Below, piece by piece: positions 8,667 through 16,441 of a stretch of DNA of 64,000 bases. The stretch is taken from the NCBI GenBank assembly GCA_015062535.1, contig SUUK01000003.1, positions 1-64,000 of the forward strand, written 5' to 3'. The notes beneath the pieces are model-generated. The model had not been told where the DNA came from and made no database searches. It saw only the letters and a program-made list of their open reading frames with translations. The first letter of the stretch is position 1. Every line of letters starts with the position of its first letter. A program made the position numbers and the translations under genes. Source of the DNA: Alphaproteobacteria bacterium (GTDB taxonomy: Bacteria > Pseudomonadota > Alphaproteobacteria > RF32 > CAG-239).

Positions 8667-9182
8667 ATGATTAAATTCTTTTGTTTTTTTATAGTATCTA
8701 TTCTTTTTAGTAATATTTCATATGCTCAAGAGGTTGCTCTTAGTGGAGAAGAACCTAAAGAAGTAATTGTTCGTAAAATTGAAAAAAATATTGTAGAACT
8801 ACCTTTATGTTCTGATGAAAAATTAGTAGCTCAAACAAAAGAATTTGTTAATGAATATTATAAAAATGAACAATTATCTAATATTTACGATAGAAGAAGA
8901 AAGCATTTTATTTTAAGTAATATTGATAAATATTCACCTGAAAATATTGAAAATTATAAATCTGAAAAAACACGTCCTGTTTCAGATGTTATAATTGATA
9001 CTAAAATTAACAAAGGTGTTTTGGAAGAAAATATGAGATTATGTAAAAATCTCAGCCAAAACAAAGAAGCATCAAATGTTTATTTGTTAATATTTTCTGA
9101 TAACAAAAATGTTAAAGTAACAATTATAAATTTGAAAAAAAATCATTCCATAGAGGATGACACTTCTTTTATTTATAAATAA
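8667..9182 (+). CDS. Secreted protein of unknown function
   Basis: This 171-residue protein has a clear signal peptide (residues 1-20, ending SNISYA-QE), so it is probably periplasmic. The mature part is Lys/Glu/Asn-rich with two cysteines (PLCSDE and RLCKNL). It starts 9 bases after the asnS stop with an AGGAG site, so it is likely co-transcribed with asnS. I recognise no domain. Confidence 0.7.
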   Translation: MIKFFCFFIVSILFSNISYAQEVALSGEEPKEVIVRKIEKNIVELPLCSDEKLVAQTKEFVNEYYKNEQLSNIYDRRRKHFILSNIDKYSPENIENYKSEKTRPVSDVIIDTKINKGVLEENMRLCKNLSQNKEASNVYLLIFSDNKNVKVTIINLKKNHSIEDDTSFIYK

Positions 9183-9185
9183 AAT

Positions 9186-9214
9186 TTGCATTTTTTAATA
9201 TTTATTCCTATATA
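9186..9214 (+). promoter_or_regulatory. Promoter of rpoH
   Basis: TTGCAT (9186-9191) and TATATA (9209-9214) are 17 bp apart, with an AAGGAAAA ribosome site just before the rpoH ATG. Confidence 0.6.
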
Positions 9215-9239
9215 GAAAAGGTAAAAATAAGGAAAACAT

Positions 9240-10136
9240 ATGAGTAGCGGAAAAGAATTAGTCCTAGTTAATAAAAAATCTCAATTACCAATGGTTGTTG
9301 AGGAAACTGGTCTATATTCTTATTTAGAACAAATAAAACAATTTCCTGTTTTAACCGAAGAAGAAGAAAAAAATCTTATTTATGACTTTCAAATAAATGG
9401 AAATTTAGCATCTGCTCAAAAGCTTATCACTTCACATTTAAGATTGGCTGCCAAAATTGCACTTACTTATAGAAGATATGGACTTCCAATGTCTGATGTT
9501 ATATCTGAAGCGAATTTAGGATTAATGCAAGCTGTTAAGAAGTTTGATATGAATAAAAAAGTACGCTTGGCTACTTATGCTATTTGGTGGATTAAAGCTC
9601 AAGTAAATGACTATATTTTACGCTCTTGGTCTTTGGTTAAAATTGGTACTGTTGCAGCACAGAAAAAGTTGTTTTATAATTTAAGCCGTATTAAAGCTCG
9701 TCTTGGATTGTATGAAAACAAAGAACTTGCCCCAACTGTTGTTAAACAAATAGCGAAAGAGCTTATGGTTGATGAGCAAGATGTAACAGAAATGAATAGA
9801 AGAATTGGCGGTGATACTTCTCTTAATGTTAATGTTTCTGATGACGAGGATAGTGTCGAAAAAATCGACATGCTTGTTGATAAAAGAGAGAACATTGAAG
9901 ATAGATTTGCGTCAAAAGAAGAACATCTTTATAGAGCAAAAATTTTATCAAAATGCTTATTAAAGCTTGATGAAAGAGAGCAATTTATTATAAAAAATAG
10001 AATGCTTAAGGAAAATCCTTATACTCTTGATGATATTGGCGAAAAATTAAATATTAGTAGAGAACGTGTGCGTCAAATCGAAAAAAGAGCCTTTGAAAAA
10101 TTATCTTTTGAAGTAAAAAAATCAATGGCAGCATAG
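9240..10136 (+). CDS. rpoH: RNA polymerase heat-shock sigma factor (sigma-32)
   Basis: This 298-residue group 3-like sigma factor directs RNA polymerase to heat-shock promoters. Region 2 includes RLATYAIWWIKAQVNDYILR, and right after it is the RpoH-box-like QKKLFYNLSRIKARLG that marks sigma-32 rather than RpoD. Region 4 contains TLDDIGEKLNISRERVRQIE. Length and architecture fit alphaproteobacterial RpoH. prmC starts 2 bases after the stop, so they are co-transcribed. It has its own promoter. Confidence 0.93.
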   Translation: MSSGKELVLVNKKSQLPMVVEETGLYSYLEQIKQFPVLTEEEEKNLIYDFQINGNLASAQKLITSHLRLAAKIALTYRRYGLPMSDVISEANLGLMQAVKKFDMNKKVRLATYAIWWIKAQVNDYILRSWSLVKIGTVAAQKKLFYNLSRIKARLGLYENKELAPTVVKQIAKELMVDEQDVTEMNRRIGGDTSLNVNVSDDEDSVEKIDMLVDKRENIEDRFASKEEHLYRAKILSKCLLKLDEREQFIIKNRMLKENPYTLDDIGEKLNISRERVRQIEKRAFEKLSFEVKKSMAA

Positions 10137-10138
10137 CT

Positions 10139-10948
10139 ATGAATTTGCGTGACGAATTAATAAAATCTCTTATTGATGCAAATATTTCATCTCCTAGACT
10201 TGAAGCAGATATAATTTTAAGGCATTGCGCTCCTAATTATCCTATCTTTACTGATGAAGAATATAGAAAAACAAAAGAATTTTTAGCAAGGCGTATAAGC
10301 CATGAACCAATTGATAAGATAATAGGGATAAAGGGGTTTTATAAGTATGACTTTATAGTTAGCAAAGATGTTTTATCTCCAAGACCTGATACTGAAACAC
10401 TTGTAGAAAGTGTGCTAGAATTAGTTAATAAAAATGATAAATTCAATATTATTGATTTAGGAACTGGTTCTGGATGTATTTTACTTTCTATATTAAAAGA
10501 ATGTGTAAATGCAACTGGTATAGGCATTGATATATCCTCTAAAGCTCTTGATATAGCTATTCAAAATGCTCAAAAATTAGAAGTTACCAAAAGAGTATCT
10601 TTTTATAATAAAAGCTGGCTTGAGTTGGATAAATCATTTGGATTATTTGATATAATTGTATCAAACCCACCTTATATTCCAAAAAATGAAATAGATGATT
10701 TAGATATTGAGGTAAAAGAATATGATCCAAGGGGTGCATTAACTGATGAAAATGATGGTCTTGACTGCTACCGGCAAATAGCAAATATTGCTCCTTTAAT
10801 ATTAAAAGATGAAGGATACTTGCTATTAGAAGTTGGATATAATCAATCAGAAGATGTTTGCAATATTTTTTCTAAAAATAATTTCAAAATACATAAAATA
10901 GTACATGATTTATCTGGGATAAACCGGTGCATTATATTAAAAAAATGA
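10139..10948 (+). CDS. prmC: Release factor glutamine methyltransferase
   Basis: This 269-residue SAM-dependent methyltransferase modifies the Gln of the GGQ motif in peptide release factors. The SAM site is IIDLGTGSGCILLSIL, and the catalytic NPPY motif sits in IVSNPPYIPKNEI. Its length is normal. It normally follows prfA, but here it follows rpoH by 2 bases. The family is also called HemK. Confidence 0.93.
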   Translation: MNLRDELIKSLIDANISSPRLEADIILRHCAPNYPIFTDEEYRKTKEFLARRISHEPIDKIIGIKGFYKYDFIVSKDVLSPRPDTETLVESVLELVNKNDKFNIIDLGTGSGCILLSILKECVNATGIGIDISSKALDIAIQNAQKLEVTKRVSFYNKSWLELDKSFGLFDIIVSNPPYIPKNEIDDLDIEVKEYDPRGALTDENDGLDCYRQIANIAPLILKDEGYLLLEVGYNQSEDVCNIFSKNNFKIHKIVHDLSGINRCIILKK

Positions 10949-11055
10949 GTTGCAAAAAAAAATATAACGTATATTATAAATGTGTTTTTGGAACAGGATT
11001 TATGTTTGGTGTTCCTTTATTTTCTTTTTTTAATTTAATTGATTTTATAATGTAA
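10945..11055 (+). CDS. Possible 36-aa hydrophobic peptide overlapping prmC
   Basis: An ATGA overlap with the prmC stop opens a 36-codon frame. It encodes a basic start (MSCKKKYNVYYKCVFGTGF) followed by a hydrophobic stretch. The overlap would allow translational coupling. The product is short, has no recognisable relative and may be chance, so confidence is low. Confidence 0.3.
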   Translation: MSCKKKYNVYYKCVFGTGFMFGVPLFSFFNLIDFIM

Positions 11056-11079
11056 TTTTATTACAAAGTGTAGGAATGT

Positions 11080-11595
11080 ATGAAAAAACAAAATAATAGA
11101 TATCGCAATGGTAACAATAACAATGGTTACACATTAAATTATAAGTTTGATAGCGTTAGTATTGCAGGAAAAATTAGCGGAACAGCTCTTGATTTAATCA
11201 GAAGATATAATGACTTAGCTAAAGAGGCGCAAAGCAGTGGCGACTATGTTGATATGGAAATTTATCGTCAATATGCAGAACATTATCGCAAAATTGTAAC
11301 AGAAATTAACGAGCGCAGACAAACAAGAATGGAAAATAATCAAGCTCGTAATAATGAAGCAGATGCACAAAATAGTAGTGAAGAAATGACTGAAGAAAAT
11401 GCACCTTCAGAGGAACCTAAAAACGAACCTGAGACTGCTCCTAATGGATATGTAGAAACATTACCAGCCGTTGAGCAACCTACAAAATCTTTTGAAGTTG
11501 TTGAAATATCAAATGATGAAAACAAAAAAGAAAATATCAAACCAAAGCGCACATATCGTCGCAGAACAGCTGTTAACAAAGCAAACGAAGAATAA
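11080..11595 (+). CDS. DUF4167 domain protein
   Basis: This 171-residue protein has an Asn/Arg-rich start (NNRYRNGNNNNGY), then the compact helical DUF4167 core around residues 24-70 (SVSIAGKISGTALDLIRRYN through DYVDMEIYRQYAEHYRKI), then an acidic, proline-rich tail ending in a basic KPKRTYRRRT patch. DUF4167 is found mainly in alphaproteobacteria and commonly lies next to prmC, as here. RNA or ribosome association has been suggested from its composition but is not shown. Confidence 0.85.
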   Translation: MKKQNNRYRNGNNNNGYTLNYKFDSVSIAGKISGTALDLIRRYNDLAKEAQSSGDYVDMEIYRQYAEHYRKIVTEINERRQTRMENNQARNNEADAQNSSEEMTEENAPSEEPKNEPETAPNGYVETLPAVEQPTKSFEVVEISNDENKKENIKPKRTYRRRTAVNKANEE

Positions 11596-11616
11596 TTAAT
11601 TTATCGGGAGGGATTT

Positions 11617-12747
11617 ATGCCTATTTTTGTAGCATATTTAATTGTGGCAATTGCTTGTGTTGCAATAACTTATAAAACATATGTTGGATATGGAAATTAT
11701 TTATGGTATACTAAAACATTATTTTTGTTATTTGTAACATTTGCTTGGTCGGTACCTATTATTGTTTTTTCGTTAAAGGATAATATTGCTAACACTTTTT
11801 GGGCTCATTCTATAAAAGGTTTATACTTTTTATTTGGCTTTGCTTTTTTATTATTTATGATAACATTTATTAGAGATTTTTTCTGGATGATTTGGGATTT
11901 TGTTCGCAGAGCACCTATTGAACAAATAAAAAATCCTCCACATCTAGGTATGGTAAACTTAATAACTGCAATATTTACTGTTTTGCTTTGTTTATATGGC
12001 GTCTTTGAAGCAGAAAGAATGCCTAATACAAAGACATACGACATACAGTCTTCTAAAATAAAAGAGGCGACTAAAGTTGTAATGTTATCTGATTTACATA
12101 TTGATGTAAGCGTTTCAAAAGATTATATAAGCAAAATTGTAAACAGAGTTAATGAATTAAATCCTGATGTTGTTGTTATTGTTGGAGATGTTATAGATGC
12201 TTCCCCAGAGGATATAAAAGAGCAGATTGAAGCATTAACAAAATTTCAAGCTAAAAAAGGAGTGTATATTTCTTTTGGTAACCACGAAGTATACAATGGT
12301 GAACTTGATTGGTTAATGGCTCTTAGCAAAATGAATTTCAATGTTTTTGCAAACTATGGAGAAAAGATTGATAGCACAGGCATATATATTGCAGGAATTC
12401 CTGACATTAATGCTTCAGCTCATGGAAAGATGAAAGTAATTGCAGAAAGTGCATTATTTAATGCTTCAACAGATGATTATGTAATTATGTTATCACATAC
12501 TCCTAAAGTAGCTAAAGGTCTTACAAAGGATAATACAGATTTAATTCTTTCTGGACATACTCATGGTGGACAAATCTTCCCATTTCACTTCTTTACCAAA
12601 CGCTCTAACGAAGGAAGATTAGCCGGTTTTTATGATGTTGATGGAATAAAAATGTATGTTTCTCGCGGAACCAGATATTGGGGACCGCCTATGAGAATTG
12701 GCGCTCCTTCAGAGATTACAGTATTTAACTTTAGTCCAAAGAAATAA
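11617..12747 (+). CDS. Membrane-anchored metallophosphoesterase
   Basis: This 376-residue protein has four N-terminal membrane segments (to about residue 130) and a calcineurin-like phosphoesterase domain. The metal-binding motifs are in order: MLSDLHID (DxH), VIVGDVID (GDxx), FGNHEVYNG (GNHE), LSHTPK and LSGHTHGGQIFPF (GHxH). The topology resembles YaeI/YkuE-like enzymes that cleave phosphate bonds in lipids such as UDP-glucosamine lipid precursors. The substrate is not known. It has a GGGAGG ribosome site, and the next gene abuts its stop. Confidence 0.88.
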   Translation: MPIFVAYLIVAIACVAITYKTYVGYGNYLWYTKTLFLLFVTFAWSVPIIVFSLKDNIANTFWAHSIKGLYFLFGFAFLLFMITFIRDFFWMIWDFVRRAPIEQIKNPPHLGMVNLITAIFTVLLCLYGVFEAERMPNTKTYDIQSSKIKEATKVVMLSDLHIDVSVSKDYISKIVNRVNELNPDVVVIVGDVIDASPEDIKEQIEALTKFQAKKGVYISFGNHEVYNGELDWLMALSKMNFNVFANYGEKIDSTGIYIAGIPDINASAHGKMKVIAESALFNASTDDYVIMLSHTPKVAKGLTKDNTDLILSGHTHGGQIFPFHFFTKRSNEGRLAGFYDVDGIKMYVSRGTRYWGPPMRIGAPSEITVFNFSPKK

Positions 12748-13185
12748 ATGCAAGATTTAGTTACACAAGCTCTTTATATAGCAAAAACAGAAGATGTTTC
12801 CACATTTCCTGATTGTGCTGTGGTATATAGTGTTAGCTTTATGCCTAACAATACCAATAAAGAGCTTGCTCTAAATTACATTTCAAATCAGCCCAATGCT
12901 AAAACGTTAGATACAACTCCTTGTGGCAAAAAATTGATTGAACTTGGGTTATCAGGTAAAGTTAATGAAATATCTTCTGATATAACGAATATTTGGAAAA
13001 TTGCTTCTCAAAGATATATAGAGTGTGCTTCTGGTAATATTGTAGCTTTTGTTGATGGAGTTGATGAAAGAAGCACTTTTTACTCAACAGAACTTGAACA
13101 AATTTTAAAAAATGAAAAAATTAAAACTATTAATGGAGTTGATAAAAAGGTATTTGCATCTAATCTTAAACCTTATAGATATTAA
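12748..13185 (+). CDS. Protein of unknown function coupled to the phosphoesterase
   Basis: This 145-residue soluble protein has an ATG directly after the TAA of the metallophosphoesterase gene with no spacer, so it is probably translated by coupling. It has no signal peptide or membrane segment. It has two cysteines (FPDCAVVYS and TPCGKKLIELG) and a mixed alpha/beta pattern. I recognise no family. A terminator follows at once. Confidence 0.65.
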   Translation: MQDLVTQALYIAKTEDVSTFPDCAVVYSVSFMPNNTNKELALNYISNQPNAKTLDTTPCGKKLIELGLSGKVNEISSDITNIWKIASQRYIECASGNIVAFVDGVDERSTFYSTELEQILKNEKIKTINGVDKKVFASNLKPYRY

Positions 13186-13218
13186 AAAAAGAGACCGGAA
13201 TACCGGTCTCTTTTTTTA
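13184..13218. terminator. Bidirectional terminator
   Basis: GAGACCGG-AATA-CCGGTCTC (13191-13210) is flanked by A and T runs and serves the convergent genes on both sides. Confidence 0.85.
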
Positions 13219-13236
13219 TTGTTTATGACGACGATA

Positions 13237-13728
13237 TCAACCTTCAAGATAAGGAATCTCATCCAAACATACCAAGGCCTCGATGCTGACACCATTAGCA
13301 TATCTGAAGCTATCAAGAGCCGCACCGGAATGCGCTACGAGGCAGATAACACTGACGTTCATGCCCATCTTTCTTAGAGCTTCAATCTGCTCTTTTAAGC
13401 CGGTTCCGGTTTTGAACGACTGCTTAATGATTATCACCTCATTGACAGGGCTGTGCACATCCCTTATCTTACGAACATCTCCGGTAACAAGCGTTTCAAC
13501 AACCAGAGACAAAGCCACTTCATTTATCAGTTTACCCAGAGGATTGTCCGAGCAGTGTGGCTTGTAAGACGGGAAAAGCACACACGCGTGATTACTCTTC
13601 TTTACCTTGTTGACGATTTCCTTTACGACCTCGCTTCTAAATTTTTCATCTTCAGCAAGAGACTTAAGGTTGACACTGATTTCACCTCTTTCATTTCTGA
13701 AAGAGTGGTACTTCACAATTTCTTTCAT
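13237..13728 (-). CDS. Phosphoribosyltransferase-fold protein with a degenerate PRPP loop
   Basis: This 163-residue protein has the type I PRTase core: a strand and loop (ACVLFPSYKPHCSDNPLGKL), then a strand and PRPP-type loop (VIIIKQSFKTGTGLKEQ), then LRKMGMNVSVICLVAHSGAA, closest in layout to orotate phosphoribosyltransferase. In active enzymes the PRPP loop carries two acidic residues (DD or ED before the TTG-like part). Here they are Lys-Gln, so catalysis is doubtful and a binding or regulatory role is more likely. Two sample 60-base lines inside the gene are 45-47% GC, well above its neighbours. It has no Shine-Dalgarno sequence; the leader holds GTTTAATT-like boxes. Confidence 0.65.
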   Translation of the reverse strand: MKEIVKYHSFRNERGEISVNLKSLAEDEKFRSEVVKEIVNKVKKSNHACVLFPSYKPHCSDNPLGKLINEVALSLVVETLVTGDVRKIRDVHSPVNEVIIIKQSFKTGTGLKEQIEALRKMGMNVSVICLVAHSGAALDSFRYANGVSIEALVCLDEIPYLEG

Positions 13729-13775
13729 TGCTCAAAATAATTAAATTAAACATAAGTATAATAAACACTTTGGGA

Positions 13776-13804
13776 ATATTGACAGAAGATTTACAGTTTG
13801 TCAA
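13776..13804 (-). promoter_or_regulatory. Candidate promoter of the PRTase-like gene
   Basis: On the minus strand TTGACA (13799-13804) and CAATAT (13776-13781) are 17 bp apart, about 45 bp before the start codon. A second -10-like TATACT lies at 13755-13760. Confidence 0.45.
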
Positions 13805-13826
13805 CCCATTTTTAATTTAAAATGCG

Positions 13827-13873
13827 CAAAAAAAAGCAGGCTTGGAAACGGTTTGTTTTTCCTAGCCTGTTTT
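13827..13873 (-). terminator. Minus-strand terminator
   Basis: An AGGCT/AGCCT-based stem (GCAGGCTTGGAAA with TTTCCTAGCCTGT, one mismatch) is followed on the minus strand by eight T. Confidence 0.65.
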
Positions 13874-14146
13874 GAATACTTTAATAAGCTTCCCTGTTGC
13901 TTTTTATTTCTTCTATAATCAGAGATAAATCTCTGCCTCTTTATATCCTGATGCAAATCTTTAGAATCTACCCCGATATAATAACTAACTTTTAGCATGA
14001 GGAGTGCTAAAAAACCATTTAATATGCCATAAATCTATAACAATAATTCTTAATACTTCGTTAAATAAAGAAGCATAAAAAATCATTGTAGACAAGCAAA
14101 AATGTTACTTATTATATGTTATTTTTTAAATACTTGAAAAGATTCA

Positions 14147-14899
14147 TTATATCATTTGAACTTTACCGTTTCCGGTTTGCAAAATATAAGAGCGCTCATA
14201 AAAGCTATAATGCTCTTTAGGTGAAATAATTATATGATCTGTTAAGCCAATTCCAACACCTTCTAAGCTTTGCTTTAGATTTAATGTCATTTCAATATCT
14301 GATTTTGATGGAGAACATTCTCCACTTGGGTGATTATGACACACAATCACAGAGGCTGCATTACAAAGCAATGCATTGCGAGCAATTTGCTGAGGATTTA
14401 TCATGACAGCAGATGTAGTTCCAGTTTGTTCTAAGCTGTGTTTTATATATTTAAATTTATTTCCTAAGTATATAACTAATAATTTTTCTTGTTTTTCATA
14501 ACCAATATGACTTCTGCAATACTCAACAACTTCTGTCATACTTCTTAGAATCGGTTCATTATTTTTTTCTAAATTTTCCCAACATATTTTATTTACACAT
14601 GAGTGTATTAAAGAAAACAAAGTCACAGCACTACTTCCAAGCCCTGGAAAGTCTGTTAAAGATGATTGATCTGCTGCTATTACTGCTGATAACGTTTTGT
14701 ATTCTCGCAATAACTCTTTTGCAAGAGGCTTTACGTCACGCCTTGGAATCGCATACATTAAAACGAGTTCCAATATTTCATAATCTGGCATAGAACGCCC
14801 TAGGTCTGATAGAAAGCGCGCTTTTAATCTTTGTCGATGTCCTACGTAATCAGGTTCTTTTTTTACTTTATTTTCTTCTTTTTTATTCATTATTATCAC
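14147..14899 (-). CDS. radC: RadC family JAB/MPN+ domain protein
   Basis: This 250-residue protein has N-terminal helix-hairpin-helix-like helices (residues 20-80, with DFPGLGSSAVTLF) and a C-terminal RadC JAB1/MPN-type domain. That domain carries the metal-binding HNHPSGECSPSKSD motif (HxHx7SxxD). It was once called a DNA repair protein, but its biochemical role is unsettled. It lies 14 bases downstream of map on the same strand, so the two are likely an operon. Confidence 0.9.
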   Translation of the reverse strand: MIIMNKKEENKVKKEPDYVGHRQRLKARFLSDLGRSMPDYEILELVLMYAIPRRDVKPLAKELLREYKTLSAVIAADQSSLTDFPGLGSSAVTLFSLIHSCVNKICWENLEKNNEPILRSMTEVVEYCRSHIGYEKQEKLLVIYLGNKFKYIKHSLEQTGTTSAVMINPQQIARNALLCNAASVIVCHNHPSGECSPSKSDIEMTLNLKQSLEGVGIGLTDHIIISPKEHYSFYERSYILQTGNGKVQMI

Positions 14900-14913
14900 C
14901 TTTTTGGTTTTAA

Positions 14914-15711
14914 TTATTTGTATGGAGGTTTATCTAAACCTTTTGGAGAATATGTAAACACTTCGCATCCATCTTTGGTTACACCGATTGAATGCTCAAA
15001 CTGGGCAGATAAAGTTCTATCTTTTGTTACAGCAGTCCACCCATTAGAAAGAATCGTACCATGTTTTTTACCGATATTTATCATTGGCTCTATGGTAAAG
15101 AACATACCTTCTTTAATCAAAGGTCCTGTTCCTTTTTTACCAAAATGAAGAACGTTTGGTTCATCATGGAATACTTTTCCTAAACCGTGTCCACAAAACA
15201 TTTCAACAACAGAATAGCCATATTTATGGGCATGCTCTTCAATTACAGCACCAATATCACCAAATCTCGCACCTGGTTTTACAACATCTATACCGCGCAT
15301 TAAACATTCATACGTTACTTCGCATAAACGAGTTGCTTTTAATTTTGGCTTACCAACGTAGTACATACGAGATGTATCACCATACCACCCATCAACAATT
15401 ACGGTAACATCAATATTTACAATATCACCCTCTTCTAATTTTCTATCATCTGGTATACCATGGCAAATAACGTGATTTATTGATGTGCAAATTGTTTTAG
15501 GATATCCATGATACCCAAGACATGCAGGAATCGCATTGTGTGACTTAATAAATTCTCTACATAAATCATCTAAATATTCAGTTGTTACACCAACATTTAC
15601 ATAATCTGTAATATAATCTAGACACTCGGCAGCAAGGCGCCCTGCTTTACGCATTCCTTCAAAATCTTCTTTGTCATAAATTTTTATGCCATTTTCATCT
15701 GCTGTTGCCAA
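14914..15711 (-). CDS. map: Methionine aminopeptidase, type I
   Basis: This 265-residue metalloprotease removes the initiator Met from new proteins in the cytosol. The pita-bread fold ligands are visible: the D...D pair in NIDVTVIVDGWYGDTSRMY, His in FCGHGLGKVFHDEP, Glu in FFTIEPMI, and the final Glu in AQFEHSIGVT. The length is normal. It is the first gene of a likely map-radC operon. Confidence 0.95.
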   Translation of the reverse strand: MATADENGIKIYDKEDFEGMRKAGRLAAECLDYITDYVNVGVTTEYLDDLCREFIKSHNAIPACLGYHGYPKTICTSINHVICHGIPDDRKLEEGDIVNIDVTVIVDGWYGDTSRMYYVGKPKLKATRLCEVTYECLMRGIDVVKPGARFGDIGAVIEEHAHKYGYSVVEMFCGHGLGKVFHDEPNVLHFGKKGTGPLIKEGMFFTIEPMINIGKKHGTILSNGWTAVTKDRTLSAQFEHSIGVTKDGCEVFTYSPKGLDKPPYK

Positions 15712-15860
15712 TTTTTTGCTCCTTTAATATTTTGTTCTACTTTTGTTTATAAACTAAATTATTTAAATTGCAATTTTTTTTATAACATTTTTTGTTATTT
15801 TTGATGTTTTTTTCATATTTTTGAATATATCGGAAGAAAATAATCTTTAGGGAGGCACAT

Positions 15861-16334
15861 ATGACACTAAAAATCATTCAAGGACTCTATAGTTTTATTT
15901 TAGTTTTTATAACATTTTTGATATCTAAACACTTTACCGATATTGGACTAGAAAATTTTTATGAAACAATAAATGTATCTGATATAACTCCTGAAAATAA
16001 TTATTTTAGATATATTTGGAAAGCCTTATACATACTTTTATTTTTGAGCTTTTTTACAATTTTGGTATCTAAAAAATCTGTAGAACAGTTTGATGATGCA
16101 AATGCTCTATTTATTTTCCAACTATTTTTGCAGATATTATGGACTTTTAGTTTCTTTTATATGGGGCAACTTCTTGCCTCTTCTATTGTTATTGTTCTTC
16201 TAGTAATTGAAGCTTTTTTGATGATATATGTGTTTTATCCTATAAATAAATGGGCGGTACTGATGGTTTTTCCTTATCTTATTTGGATAATGTTTGCATC
16301 ATACCTTAACATTTATATAGTTTTTATCAATTAA
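15861..16334 (+). CDS. TspO/MBR family membrane protein
   Basis: This 157-residue, five-TM protein has the length of TspO. The C-terminal segment PYLIWIMFASYLNIYIVFIN follows the TspO pattern PYxxWxxFAxxLN, and the Trp-rich fourth helix (ILWTFSFFYMGQ) also fits. TspO proteins bind porphyrins and sterol-like ligands and act in stress responses in alphaproteobacteria. The start has a GGAGG site. The N-terminal half is divergent, so the assignment rests mainly on the C-terminus and topology. Confidence 0.7.
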   Translation: MTLKIIQGLYSFILVFITFLISKHFTDIGLENFYETINVSDITPENNYFRYIWKALYILLFLSFFTILVSKKSVEQFDDANALFIFQLFLQILWTFSFFYMGQLLASSIVIVLLVIEAFLMIYVFYPINKWAVLMVFPYLIWIMFASYLNIYIVFIN

Positions 16335-16441
16335 GCGCGATTAGAATCGACTTTTGCTTAAATTTAAACTAGACATACAAAAAAAAATGTTATATTTTTT
16401 CGAGGTTAAAAAGAATTAATTTATTTTTTGGGAAGAAAAAA

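Larger units (their letters stand above)
13729..14146. other. 418-bp gap with promoter, terminator and inverted repeat
   Basis: This span holds the promoter of the PRTase-like gene (TTGACA/CAATAT, minus, 13776-13804), a minus-strand terminator (13827-13873) and an 8-bp inverted repeat TTTTAGCA-N7-TGCTAAAA near 13990-14012. A 65-codon frame on the minus strand (13801-13998) runs through the terminator hairpin and lacks a ribosome site, so I do not call it. The terminator may end the map-radC transcript or a small RNA. Confidence 0.45.

Noticed and set aside
13801..13998. 65-codon minus-strand frame upstream of the PRTase-like gene
   Set aside because: It reads through the terminator hairpin at 13827-13873 and lacks a Shine-Dalgarno site; the first 45 residues could be a remnant but I cannot support a gene.
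13985..14015. CIRCE heat-shock operator
   Set aside because: Only one 9-bp half-site matches; the second half is missing at the required 9-bp spacing.
14831..15148. 105-codon plus-strand frame over the map/radC junction
   Set aside because: Antisense to two clear genes, with no ribosome site.
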